From UBA2040 sp002384725 (lineage in GTDB: Bacteria > Bacteroidota > Bacteroidia > Flavobacteriales_D > Crocinitomicaceae): DNA of 64,000 bases. The stretch covers positions 62,001 through 126,000 of the forward strand of contig CAWUXE010000002.1 in NCBI GenBank assembly GCA_963926475.1, in the 5' to 3' direction. Under the pieces are notes generated by a model, which did no database searches, had not been told where the DNA came from, and was given only the letters and a program-made list of their open reading frames with translations. The translations under genes were made by a program, and so were the position numbers. Shown here piece after piece: positions 52,888 to 61,931 of the stretch. The stretch's first letter is position 1; each line of letters opens with the position of its first letter.

Positions 52888-54939
52888 ATGATGAAAATAA
52901 ATTCAATACTCGTTTTAAGCTCAGCAGCATTTCTGTCTGCTTGTGGGGCGAAAACAAATTCGATAACAGAAGCCGTTGGTGATGTCGTTTTTCAAACTGT
53001 AGATGAGGCAAATTTGGACATAAATGTTTCTCCTCGTGAAGACTTTTTTGAGTTTGCGAATGGAACTTGGTGTAAAGAAAACCCTGTACCGGACAGCGAA
53101 TCGAGATGGGGAAGCTTCAATGAGTTGGACAAGGCAAACAAAGAAAAGCTTACGGAAATTCTGAAAAATGCCAGTACTACCAAGGGTGAAGTAGGTTCGC
53201 AAAACCAAATTCTTGGCGCCTATTTCGAATCTTTCATGAATTTTGATGAAAGAAACAAACGCGGGATCACGCCAATTTCAAAAGAGTTGAGTTTTGTAAC
53301 GGACATGAAGGATATGAAAGAATTGCCCACCGTTTTGGCCAATTTGCACAACATCGGTATTGGCGGTGGCTTTTATTTCGGAATTCGTCAGGATATGATG
53401 GATGTGAACAATCATATTCCAAACCTTTACCAAAGTGGAATTGGATTGCCAAATAGAGACTATTACTTCTCTGAAGACAAAAAGGAAATCCGAGCCGCTT
53501 ATGAAAAGCATATTGCCAAAATGTTCGTAGCAGCAGGTGAAAAAGAAAACAAAGCAGCCAAAATGGCGAGTCAAATAGTGAAATTCGAAACCAATTTGGC
53601 TGAATCTATGATGACGCCAACCGAACAACGTCTTCCTGAAAACACCTACAACCTAATAAAATATGACGAAGTTGCATCCATCTTCGATCAATTTGACTTG
53701 AAACAGTATCTAAAATCAAGAAACTTTCTCGGAACTGACCAATTTGTCGTAGGTCAACCGAAATACATGGAAAAAATTCAAAAAATGTACGCCGAAGGAG
53801 AAATTGAAAACTGGAAAGCGTATTTACAATGGAAAGTTTTAGACCATTATGCAGGACATTTAACAGAAGAGTTAGTTAAGTTAAACTTTGATTTCTACGG
53901 CCGTGTTTTGAGTGGTAAAAAAGAAATGAAACCATTAGAAGACCAGGTTATTGACGAAATTACCGGCATGACTTTCAATGAATTACTGGGAAAAGCTTTT
54001 GTGGATCAATATTTTTCAGCTAATGCTCAAAACAGAGTGAATGAAATGGTCGATAATCTTTTGATGGTTTTTGAAGAGCGTATTAATAATTTGACTTGGA
54101 TGTCATCTGCAACAAAAAAAGAGGCCTTGAATAAATTAAATTCAATTGGTCGTAAGTTAGGCTTCCCTTCAGAATGGAAAGATTATAGCAGCCTTGCCTT
54201 TAACTCAACTGATTATATTGGAAATTACCGTCAGTCGAACCGTTTTTCCGTTAATAAAAACATTAAAAAGCACGGTCAAACTGTTGACAAAAAAGAATGG
54301 GGAATGCCCGCACACATGGTGAACGCTTACTATCATCCTTTACTAAATGAAATCGCATTTCCAGCTGGAATCATGCAACCCCCTTTCTTTAGTGAGAATT
54401 TTGAAGATGCCGTAAATTACGGTCGCATTGGAATGGTAATTGGACATGAATTCACCCACGGTTTTGATGACAATGGTTCTAAGTTTGCAGCAGATGGCAC
54501 CTATGAAAATTGGTGGACGGAGGCAGACAAAAAGTCATTCGAAGAGAAAACAGGTATTTTTGGTCAAACTTACTCTAACTTCTGCCCTGTTGAAGATCAT
54601 TGTGTGAATCCAGAATTAACGATGGGCGAAAACATAGCCGATTTAGGCGGATTGACTTTGGCGTACTATGCCTATACAAAGACGGCTGAGTTTAAATCTG
54701 GAATCAAACGAAAAGGATATACGCCAGCACAACGTTTCTTTATCTCGTATGCTCAGTTGTGGAAAATCAACTATACACCTGAAGAATTGAAGAATCGTTT
54801 AGCAAATGACCCGCATTCACCAGGGATGTATCGTGTAAATGGTCCATTAATGAATTGCCCTGAGTTTTTTGAAGCCTTTGGTGTTCAGCCTGGTGACAAA
54901 ATGAGAAATGAGGAAAAGAAAGTAGCGAATATTTGGTAA
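52888..54939 (+). CDS. M13-family zinc metallopeptidase lipoprotein
   Basis: 683 aa (the second of two ATGs may be used). Lipobox LSAC with Cys near residue 19, so a lipid-anchored periplasmic or surface enzyme. M13 (neprilysin-like) features in order: PREDFFEFANGTWCKENPVPDSESRWG (split: PREDFFEFANGTW, then PVPDSESRWGSF) near 50, VNAYYHPLLNEIAFPAGIMQ near 475, zinc motif HEFTHGFDDNG at H520, and GENIADLGGLTLAYYAY near 580 with the third ligand Glu. The end FAVQP-like segment reads FGVQPGDKM. Degrades peptides. Last gene of its operon. Confidence 0.95.
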   Translation: MMKINSILVLSSAAFLSACGAKTNSITEAVGDVVFQTVDEANLDINVSPREDFFEFANGTWCKENPVPDSESRWGSFNELDKANKEKLTEILKNASTTKGEVGSQNQILGAYFESFMNFDERNKRGITPISKELSFVTDMKDMKELPTVLANLHNIGIGGGFYFGIRQDMMDVNNHIPNLYQSGIGLPNRDYYFSEDKKEIRAAYEKHIAKMFVAAGEKENKAAKMASQIVKFETNLAESMMTPTEQRLPENTYNLIKYDEVASIFDQFDLKQYLKSRNFLGTDQFVVGQPKYMEKIQKMYAEGEIENWKAYLQWKVLDHYAGHLTEELVKLNFDFYGRVLSGKKEMKPLEDQVIDEITGMTFNELLGKAFVDQYFSANAQNRVNEMVDNLLMVFEERINNLTWMSSATKKEALNKLNSIGRKLGFPSEWKDYSSLAFNSTDYIGNYRQSNRFSVNKNIKKHGQTVDKKEWGMPAHMVNAYYHPLLNEIAFPAGIMQPPFFSENFEDAVNYGRIGMVIGHEFTHGFDDNGSKFAADGTYENWWTEADKKSFEEKTGIFGQTYSNFCPVEDHCVNPELTMGENIADLGGLTLAYYAYTKTAEFKSGIKRKGYTPAQRFFISYAQLWKINYTPEELKNRLANDPHSPGMYRVNGPLMNCPEFFEAFGVQPGDKMRNEEKKVANIW

Positions 54940-54957
54940 AAATGAAATATTGGCGGT

Positions 54958-54997
54958 GTTGTGATAATGGTGAATTATTATTTTCCATTATCACAAC
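54958..54997. repeat. 13-bp inverted repeat after the M13 gene
   Basis: GTTGTGATAATGG and CCATTATCACAAC are perfect complements with a 14-nt AT-rich loop, 18 nt after the stop codon. There is no T-run, so it is either a weak terminator, an RNA-stabilising hairpin or a protein site. The rest of the 311-nt space to 55250 is AT-rich; I see only a promoter box at 55175 in it. Confidence 0.6.
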
Positions 54998-55174
54998 CAT
55001 CAAGCGTATATAAACACAAATAGATTTAACCGATTTTACTTCAGGTATTTATTTCATCGGAATTGAGAACTCTATGTTTCGATTTTTAAAGCGGTAAGTC
55101 TTCAGTTTAATTGACCAATATTATTCTGTAGATACGCCATAGTTCGATTCAAAATCGTTTTAACTAATAATTGA

Positions 55175-55182
55175 TAAATTTG
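55175..55182 (+). promoter_or_regulatory. Putative -7 box of the S8 peptidase gene
   Basis: TAAATTTG, exact consensus, 68 nt before the ATG at 55251. Confidence 0.4.
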
Positions 55183-55250
55183 AAAGAACACAAATTGAAT
55201 GATTTTCCTCTGTAATCGTTGCCAATTGTCATTCTAAAAAGTAAAATTAA

Positions 55251-57113
55251 ATGAAAAATATATTACTAATACTCAGTATGCTTTTCGTTGTTCAATCAAA
55301 AATGATCGCTCAAAACGAAATCGATAAGGCATATATTATTGAACGAACAAATACGACAGTTTTAAATGAAATTGGTGAAAAGAGCGCATATTCTTACTCC
55401 TATCTTTTAAAAGAAGCCATTATAAATGGAATTCTATTAGAGATAACCAACAGCAAGAATGAGAAAGGCTATTTGTCTGGATTTGATTTGATTAGAAACC
55501 CTATATATGATTTCGACGATAATGTTTCAGCGGCCAAATCAAGTAATATAGATGAAATATGGGCTGGTGGTTCTACTGGACTAGATTTAGACGGGACAGG
55601 AATTGAAATTGGTCATTGGGAAGCCAGCGGATTGGCTTTAATCACACACCAAGAAATGGTCGGTAAAATTACGCATGCCGAAAATGAAGTGGTTACCAGT
55701 CATGCAACGCATACGGCTTGTACCATGTTGGGGTCTGGAATTTCTCCCAATGCACGTGGGATGGCTTCTAATGCAACTATTGTTTCTCGAAGAAGTAATA
55801 ATGATGAAGCTGAAATAGCAAATTTTGGCGCTACCGGTGGATTGTTGTCAAATCATTCATACAGCACGGGAAATCCTAACGGCAGTGTTCCATTATATGG
55901 TTTGTACACGAGCAACACTCAGGAATGGGATAATATACTGTACAACGCTCCTTATTTGACTGCGTGTAAATCGGCAGGAAACGATAGAAATGACGGGGTA
56001 AACGTTGGAGATAACGGATATGATATTATTTATACGGTGTCCACATGCAAAAATCTTCTTACCATTGGTGCTGTTAATGACGTTCCGGTTTACAACGGTC
56101 CTCAATCTGTTACGCAGTCATCATTTAGCAGTTGGGGACCTACAGATGATTGGCGAATTAAACCCGACCTTGTTGCAAATGGTGTTTCTCTTTATTCAGC
56201 TGATAACGGAAATGACACAGATTATGGAGTAAAAAGCGGCACTTCAATGTCGACGCCTACTGTTACTGGTGCCATTGCTTTACTGCAACAACTTTACCAC
56301 AATACAAATGGCGTTTATATGAAAGCCGCGACTGTAAAAGCTTTACTACTTGGTACAACTGACGAAGCCGGGGCTAATGATGGTCCTGATTTTCAAAGCG
56401 GTTGGGGATTAATGAATGCTGAACGTGCCGCTGAAGTAATTTCAGACCATGGCATTCTTGAACTGTCCATTACAGACGGAAACGCTTATACAACAACATT
56501 TGATGTTGATGGATCTTCTCCAGTTGCATTATGCATGGCTTGGACCGATCCTGCTGGAAATCCTGTTTTAGGTAACACAGACGATCAAACACCAATGCTT
56601 GTCAATGATTTAGATGTGAAAATTACTCAAAACACTACTTTTTACGAACCTTGGCTCTTGTCTCCAAATACAAGCTCTGACAACTTCACCGATGCAGCGA
56701 TAAAAGGCGATAATTTTAGAGATAATGTTGAACGGATTGATATCAGCAATCTAGCAGCAGGAAATTACACAGTAACGGTGTCCCACAAAGGTAGTTTGGT
56801 CAATGGAATACAGGATTTTTCAATAATTTTAAAAGGTGCCATAGGGTCATTAAATATAGATGATTTGGAAAAATTAAATCCTGTTTCCATATATCCCAAT
56901 CCGGCGAAAAACGAACTAAGAATTAAAGGCTCTTCTATTTCAACTTTGGATAAAACACGTCTAATTTACAATCTGATTGGCAAAAACTGCGGTGACAAGG
57001 TGAAGATTAACCAGCAATCAAATAATACGCTTATAATTGATATTAGCCAACTGACCAGAGGAGTCTATTTTATCCATACGGAAAACTCCATTTCGAAGAT
57101 CATTAAGGAATAA
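55251..57113 (+). CDS. S8-like serine peptidase with T9SS tag; catalytic Asp replaced by Glu
   Basis: 620 aa. Signal peptide to about residue 20. Subtilisin-like core from ~95 to 400: GTGIEIGHWEASG near 124, where the normal WDxG Asp is E124; H151 in SHATHTACTMLGSG; oxyanion Asn in CKSAGND; nucleophile S332 in GTSMSTPTVTGA. A P/jelly-roll-like beta domain follows (about 405-535). The C-terminal sorting domain (VSIYPNPAKNELRIKGSS to IHTENSISKIIKE) directs T9SS export. Activity is uncertain because of the Asp-to-Glu change. Monocistronic. Confidence 0.9.
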   Translation: MKNILLILSMLFVVQSKMIAQNEIDKAYIIERTNTTVLNEIGEKSAYSYSYLLKEAIINGILLEITNSKNEKGYLSGFDLIRNPIYDFDDNVSAAKSSNIDEIWAGGSTGLDLDGTGIEIGHWEASGLALITHQEMVGKITHAENEVVTSHATHTACTMLGSGISPNARGMASNATIVSRRSNNDEAEIANFGATGGLLSNHSYSTGNPNGSVPLYGLYTSNTQEWDNILYNAPYLTACKSAGNDRNDGVNVGDNGYDIIYTVSTCKNLLTIGAVNDVPVYNGPQSVTQSSFSSWGPTDDWRIKPDLVANGVSLYSADNGNDTDYGVKSGTSMSTPTVTGAIALLQQLYHNTNGVYMKAATVKALLLGTTDEAGANDGPDFQSGWGLMNAERAAEVISDHGILELSITDGNAYTTTFDVDGSSPVALCMAWTDPAGNPVLGNTDDQTPMLVNDLDVKITQNTTFYEPWLLSPNTSSDNFTDAAIKGDNFRDNVERIDISNLAAGNYTVTVSHKGSLVNGIQDFSIILKGAIGSLNIDDLEKLNPVSIYPNPAKNELRIKGSSISTLDKTRLIYNLIGKNCGDKVKINQQSNNTLIIDISQLTRGVYFIHTENSISKIIKE

Positions 57114-57128
57114 AGAAGTATAACCTAT

Positions 57129-57162
57129 AAAAAAAGCCTGACTCTCATCAGGCTTTCTCTTT
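57129..57162. terminator. Bidirectional terminator between the S8 gene and a 50-aa gene
   Basis: AAAGCCTGA (57133-57141) and TCAGGCTTT (57148-57156) with a 6-nt loop, A-run on one side and T-rich on the other, in the 50 nt between convergent genes. Confidence 0.85.
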
Positions 57163-57163
57163 A

Positions 57164-57316
57164 TTAATTAAGTTGGAACAGCACTTTCTGCTTTCCGATT
57201 TTTTTTGCTTCAATGGCTCTACTGTAGTTTATAATGAACTTCAAAGTTTCGATTGAAGGGCCGATTTTAGACTCTGCGACAGGAGCAACTTTAGAGTATT
57301 TTTTCAACATAGGCAT
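57164..57316 (-). CDS. 50-aa protein of unknown function
   Basis: Found by reading the minus strand: ATG at 57316 (or 57310), stop TAA at 57164. Translation opens MPMLKKYSKVAPVAESKIGP and continues SIETLKFIINYSRAIEAKK, ending GKQKVLFQLN. Basic, one predicted helix, no signal peptide. It fits neatly between a terminator and an upstream AT-rich leader and has good codon use. I have the impression of similar short proteins in other Flavobacteriales (KxxKxSxVA, GPSxETLxFIxNYSxAL) but cannot confirm it here. Confidence 0.65.
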   Translation of the reverse strand: MPMLKKYSKVAPVAESKIGPSIETLKFIINYSRAIEAKKIGKQKVLFQLN

Positions 57317-57382
57317 ATTTTGTTTTTATCATTATACCTATTAAACGAAAGTCTTAAAAGATTATTTTATTTGGTGTGAAAA

Positions 57383-59458
57383 TTAATATCCACCAAAGTA
57401 TCTGCGCAGCGACCATTCAGTAACCAAAGCGATTAATATCAACAAAAACAAGATTTTCCAGTCAATTAAATCGATGAAAACAGATTCGGCATACGACATG
57501 TTCACCAAGTCTTTCCTCTCGGTCAAATCACCATACATTGTGTTCGAATTTTCCAAAGAATAGAACTTTCCGTTCGTTTGATTTGCGATTTGACGTAGCA
57601 CCTGATGATTCGCCTGATTGTCCATATCTTCGAGCAATAAGTCCTCTACAATAAACGCTCCTGATTTGGAATATGATTTACCGTTAAATGTCGTATTCGC
57701 CGTCCAAATATAGCTTCCCGGTGTCAAGCGACCTGTGTTTAATCTGTATGAATTTCCATTTAATCCAAACTGAAACTTATTTAACTTCCCTCCTTCTCCT
57801 TTTAGTGAGAAATTGATTGTTGGAGTTGTGATCAAATCCATCGATTCATTGTAGAATTCAGCTTTTACGACTAATTCCTCCGCTTTTGTAATACGCTTTG
57901 GTAAACTGACAATGAACGGCGAAGTGTTTTGTCGAACCACTAAATACTGTGTGATTTTCTGAATTAATTCGTTAAATGAATCAAAAGAACCATTTCGTTG
58001 AAAATCATTTATTTTCCATCGCCAAAGACCTTCACCATACACAACACCATATTTTATTCCATTTTGTTTCCCAAAGAACATCAGCGGATCTTTCTTTTGA
58101 ATAGCGCCAATTCGTTGATATAGAAACACATCTATTCCAGCCGGATATGCCGTATTACCGAATCTAGATTTCAAAGGCGGAAGATAGTCGAAGAACTTTT
58201 TTAAGTTATCTGAAGTCTCAAAAGGCACAAAGGAAGAATTGAATTTCGCATCCACATCGTCAGACTGATTTCCTCCAGGAAGCTTCATGCCAATGCCCAA
58301 ACGGCTGATTTCTGAAGGTGAACTGGAAGTCCCTATAATATAAAGAATAGGAATTTTCTTGCTCGTAATCAAAGGCACAATCGATGGATCATTTTGCCAA
58401 CCTGGTTCGTGCCATACAATTAGATCTAAATCTTTGGTGTTCTTGTCCCAGTCCTTTGTTAAAATAGATTCTACAGAAAGATTTTCATCTTGTTCCATCA
58501 CTGATTTGATGGCCGCAACATCAGGATGAGGCGCTCCTGCCAAGATCAAAACACGACTTCTCGCATCCAAAACTTCGATGTAAACGTCGCGCGTATTGTT
58601 CTTTACATTGTATTCCCCGTCTACCACAGACAAATTCACCGCATATCTTTGAATGCCTACTTGATTGGCTTCCAATGTGAAATTCACTTGTTTAAAAGCA
58701 TAATTGGGATCGGCATACGAAACAGATTGTGAAGAAACAACCTTCCCATTTTTCGAAATAGAAATATTTGCTGAACGAACACCCATTTTTATGGCTTCCA
58801 CCTCCACTTCTATCGGGAATTGGTTTTTTAAAAAGGCAAAATCATTTGTCGTAACTCCTTTTATATAATGATCACGTTTCGGCACGGTATCACCCAAACC
58901 AATGGCAAAGAAAGGCGTTAAATTGAATCTTTCGGCTATATACAGCGGATTCGAGCCTTTGTTGTAATTACCATCCGAAATCATAATTACACCTCCAATA
59001 TTGCGGTTGTAATAATCCGTGTGTATCATTTCAAGGATAGCTGACAGATCCGTTTCTTCTCCGTTAAATTTCAATTGATCACCTGTATTTCCTGAAAGAT
59101 TGATGTCAAAATAGTCGAATCGATTCCCGAGTTTGTCTCGAAGTTCTTTTCTGATCTGCGGAAGCCTTGATTTTACTTGAGCTGAATCTTTGTATTTGAC
59201 TACGGAAGCCGAATTATCAATAACCGTTATGATAACAGGCTTTTCTTCGCGATAATTTTTGTATTCGAAAAGTATTCCAAGCAGTATCAAACCCAATAAA
59301 ATCAGAGATAAAGATCGTAGAAAGATGAGGAGTCGACGTTGAAAATTGGATAACTCCTTTACCCATCCACTTTTTTTATAGAGTGAAATGGCTAAGAAAA
59401 TGGCCAATATTGACCAAGGAAAAATCCACCAAAGCGATATATCTGAAATCCAGTTCAT
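57383..59458 (-). CDS. VWA-like large inner-membrane protein
   Basis: 691 aa. Two N-terminal helices (SLWWIFPWSILAIFLAISLY; LRSLSLILLGLILLGILF), then a von Willebrand A-like region with the MIDAS start VIDNSASVVKY near residue 79 and VIMISDGNYNKGSNP near 158. A long periplasmic part made of beta domains follows, and one C-terminal helix (WKILFLLILIALVTEWSL) with RRYFGGY at the end. The design resembles Bacteroidota BatA/BatB-neighbour proteins without assigned function. No MoxR ATPase nearby. A TATTTTCG box at 59471-59478 is its likely promoter. Confidence 0.85.
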   Translation of the reverse strand: MNWISDISLWWIFPWSILAIFLAISLYKKSGWVKELSNFQRRLLIFLRSLSLILLGLILLGILFEYKNYREEKPVIITVIDNSASVVKYKDSAQVKSRLPQIRKELRDKLGNRFDYFDINLSGNTGDQLKFNGEETDLSAILEMIHTDYYNRNIGGVIMISDGNYNKGSNPLYIAERFNLTPFFAIGLGDTVPKRDHYIKGVTTNDFAFLKNQFPIEVEVEAIKMGVRSANISISKNGKVVSSQSVSYADPNYAFKQVNFTLEANQVGIQRYAVNLSVVDGEYNVKNNTRDVYIEVLDARSRVLILAGAPHPDVAAIKSVMEQDENLSVESILTKDWDKNTKDLDLIVWHEPGWQNDPSIVPLITSKKIPILYIIGTSSSPSEISRLGIGMKLPGGNQSDDVDAKFNSSFVPFETSDNLKKFFDYLPPLKSRFGNTAYPAGIDVFLYQRIGAIQKKDPLMFFGKQNGIKYGVVYGEGLWRWKINDFQRNGSFDSFNELIQKITQYLVVRQNTSPFIVSLPKRITKAEELVVKAEFYNESMDLITTPTINFSLKGEGGKLNKFQFGLNGNSYRLNTGRLTPGSYIWTANTTFNGKSYSKSGAFIVEDLLLEDMDNQANHQVLRQIANQTNGKFYSLENSNTMYGDLTERKDLVNMSYAESVFIDLIDWKILFLLILIALVTEWSLRRYFGGY

Positions 59459-59533
59459 TTTTTCGAGTTACGAAAATAAGAAACTAAATGGTCAACCGCT
59501 TGGTGGATTTTCTAAATTGTGATTATTTGAGAA

Positions 59534-60493
59534 TTATTTTTTTTCGTCTACGTAGTTTTGCATTGAAAATGAGATACCTAAGCCCAAAACAGATTTAAAC
59601 TGCGTAACGGGTCCATTTTTAGAAACACCATCAACTGTTCGTTGAATATCAATATCATCGTCATAGATTAAGTTCCATTGCAAAGATGAGGATAACCAAT
59701 TGTTGATTTTGAAGGAGAATAAAGTTTCAGCGTTGACATCAATATTTCCGGGATTGTTAGTGTAATTGCTAAACATCGCTAATGCACATTTGAAATCTAC
59801 ATTCTCCGCAATTGTGCGCTTGTATTTCATTTGTAAATAAGCTCCAAACTCACCTCTAAATTGTTTTCCAGCGATAATTAAATTTCCAAAACCATCGTAT
59901 TCCGCAGGATCAACTCCAAATGCACCTAAATTTGCCAATCTATCCGATTTGACAAAGGTCATTTTTGCCGATAATGGCGAGACAAACAACGTAAAGTTAT
60001 CAGTTGGACTGTAATCAATACCTAATGCAACCGTTGCATATCCTGGCGCCATAAATCGTGAAGCCGCAATAGAATCATTAGGAAAGGCATAACCATCCAA
60101 TGATTGCGTTCTAAAATTCCCCAAGAAAGATAAATAATAGTGTTCTTTCAATCTTTTGCCGGCATTTGTATTCACCTCAATTCGATCATCTGTTTTCTGA
60201 AAAACTTGATTTTTAGGAATATCTTTTCCTAAATAATTAACCGCTCCCAATGCCAAATGAAGGTCATTGTCCAATTTCATTGTTCCTTTTTTGTAATTCG
60301 TTGTTGCATCTATAAAGCCTAATGCAGCAACGTTATTACGACCACCTGCATTCCAGTTGACAAAAGAAGTTTGACTTCCATTGATTCCATAAATTACTTT
60401 CATTTTCCAGTTCTTCACTTTTGCAATTGAATCTGCCTGTGCCGAAGCCATAGTTGTAGCAAAAACGGCAATAATCAGTAAATGTTTTCTCAT
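59534..60493 (-). CDS. DUF3078 family outer-membrane protein
   Basis: 319 aa from the ATG at 60493 (MRKHLLIIAVFATTMASAQ, signal peptide); an ATG three codons earlier is also possible. NWKMKVIYGINGSQTSFVNWNAGGRNNVAALG near the start (split: GINGSQTSFVNW, then NAGGRNNVAALG) is the DUF3078 hallmark. Regular alternating strands through DLHLALGAVNYLG, HYYLSFLGNFRTQSLDG and INNWLSSSLQWNLIYDDDID suggest an outer-membrane beta-barrel. Function unknown. Preceded by TAATTTTA, a box one base off consensus. Confidence 0.88.
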   Translation of the reverse strand: MRKHLLIIAVFATTMASAQADSIAKVKNWKMKVIYGINGSQTSFVNWNAGGRNNVAALGFIDATTNYKKGTMKLDNDLHLALGAVNYLGKDIPKNQVFQKTDDRIEVNTNAGKRLKEHYYLSFLGNFRTQSLDGYAFPNDSIAASRFMAPGYATVALGIDYSPTDNFTLFVSPLSAKMTFVKSDRLANLGAFGVDPAEYDGFGNLIIAGKQFRGEFGAYLQMKYKRTIAENVDFKCALAMFSNYTNNPGNIDVNAETLFSFKINNWLSSSLQWNLIYDDDIDIQRTVDGVSKNGPVTQFKSVLGLGISFSMQNYVDEKK

Positions 60494-60620
60494 AATTTTC
60501 ATTTAATAAAAGTGTAAAATTATAAATATTCGACCGCACTTGAATTATTTGAGATTTCTCTAACATATTGAATCTAAAAATGCTCAGACATATTACATTC
60601 GATTTTCCCTCCCTTTTTCG

Positions 60621-60628
60621 TAATTTTG
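60621..60628 (+). promoter_or_regulatory. Putative -7 box of the thiolase gene
   Basis: TAATTTTG, exact consensus, 20 nt before the ATG at 60649. It also rules out the longer in-frame start at 60568. Confidence 0.5.
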
Positions 60629-60648
60629 TCGAAAATTTCAAAAGAATT

Positions 60649-61827
60649 ATGAGTAAGACAGTATATATAGTTTCGGCGGTTAGAACACCAATGGGTGCAT
60701 TTATGGGTGGATTATCTACCGTTCCTGCAACAGTTCTTGGATCAACAGCGATAAAAGGCGCTTTGGAAAAAGGTAATGTGAAAGCAGATTCAGTGAACGA
60801 AGTTTTCATGGGAAATGTTCTTCAAGCAGGTGTTGGACAAGCTCCTGCACGTCAAGCAGCACTTGGAGCTGGTCTTGGAAACAATGTTCCATGTACAACC
60901 GTGAACAAAGTTTGTGCTTCTGGAATGAAGGCGGTAATGCTAGGTGCTCAATCTATTTTGGCAGGTGACAATGAAATCGTTGTTGCAGGTGGAATGGAAA
61001 ACATGTCTTTAACTCCTCATTATTTGGATGGACGAAACGGATCGAAGTTCGGTAACATCACGATGTTGGATGGAATTACGAAAGATGGTTTGTTGGATGT
61101 TTACAACAATGTTCCCATGGGAAACTGTGCTGAACTTTGCGCGAAAGAACATAACTTCTCTCGTGAAGATCAAGATGCTTTTGCTATCGATTCATACAAA
61201 AAAGCTGCTGCTGCTTGGGAAGCTGGAAAATTCAACGATGAAGTTGTTCCAGTTGCCGTTCCTCAAAGAAAAGGTGACCCAATCATCATATCACAAGATG
61301 AAGAATTTAAAAATGTTTTTCTTGACAAAATCCCAAACTTACGTCCTGCTTTTGATAAAGAAGGAACGATAACTGCTGCCAACGCATCGACTTTGAATGA
61401 CGGAGCATCTGCTTTAATTTTAGCTTCAGAAGAGGCGGTTCAAAAATACGGATTGAAACCTATTGCTAAAATTGTGAGCTATGCTGATGCAGCGCAAGAG
61501 CCAGAATGGTTTACAACCGCACCAGCGAAAGCGATTCCAATTGCTTTGAATAAAGCGAATATGACAACAAGTGATGTGGATTACTGGGAATTGAACGAAG
61601 CATTTGCTGTTGTTGGTTTGGCAAATACAAAAATATTAGGATTAGATCCTGCAAAAGTTGACGTGAATGGTGGGGCAGTTGCTCTTGGTCATCCACTTGG
61701 AAACAGCGGTTCTCGAATTTTGGTAACACTTATCCACGTTTTGAAACAAAACAATGCGAAAATTGGTGGTGCTGGAATCTGTAACGGAGGCGGTGGCGCT
61801 TCTGCAATGATTTTGGAGAATATCTAA
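60649..61827 (+). CDS. Acetyl-CoA C-acyltransferase (thiolase)
   Basis: 392 aa from the ATG at 60649 (MSKTVYIVSAVRTPMGAF). Nucleophile Cys in TVNKVCASGMKAVML near residue 88, VVAGGMENMS near 110, NASTLNDGASALILAS near 248, NEAFAVVGLA near 318, VNGGAVALGHPLGNSG near 342 and the second Cys in GAGICNGGGGASAM near 380. This fits the biosynthetic/acetoacetyl-CoA thiolase branch (AtoB-like), which would take acetoacetyl-CoA from leucine or ketone metabolism; exact substrate not provable. Monocistronic, followed by tandem hairpins. Confidence 0.95.
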   Translation: MSKTVYIVSAVRTPMGAFMGGLSTVPATVLGSTAIKGALEKGNVKADSVNEVFMGNVLQAGVGQAPARQAALGAGLGNNVPCTTVNKVCASGMKAVMLGAQSILAGDNEIVVAGGMENMSLTPHYLDGRNGSKFGNITMLDGITKDGLLDVYNNVPMGNCAELCAKEHNFSREDQDAFAIDSYKKAAAAWEAGKFNDEVVPVAVPQRKGDPIIISQDEEFKNVFLDKIPNLRPAFDKEGTITAANASTLNDGASALILASEEAVQKYGLKPIAKIVSYADAAQEPEWFTTAPAKAIPIALNKANMTTSDVDYWELNEAFAVVGLANTKILGLDPAKVDVNGGAVALGHPLGNSGSRILVTLIHVLKQNNAKIGGAGICNGGGGASAMILENI

Positions 61828-61845
61828 ATCGAATTTATTTTATAA

Positions 61846-61879
61846 AAAAAAGGGGTAGAAAATTTTTCCACCCCTTTTT
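61846..61879 (+). terminator. Terminator after the thiolase gene
   Basis: AAAAAGGGGT / ACCCCTTTTT stem, extended by GAAAA/TTTTC with one mismatch, ending in a T-run, about 20 nt after the stop. Confidence 0.85.
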
Positions 61880-61907
61880 CAAGTACGAAAAATTTTTCGT
61901 CCTTGAA
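61878..61907. repeat. Second palindromic hairpin after the thiolase gene
   Basis: TTCAAG-T-ACGAAAAATTTTTCGT-C-CTTGAA, nearly perfect self-complementarity over 30 nt with one mismatched pair. The core ACGAAAAATTTTTCG is identical to the trxB terminator core at 49498-49512. It may terminate the minus-strand methyltransferase ending at 61932. Confidence 0.7.
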
Positions 61908-61931
61908 AGTATGGTTCATATTACTTACAAC

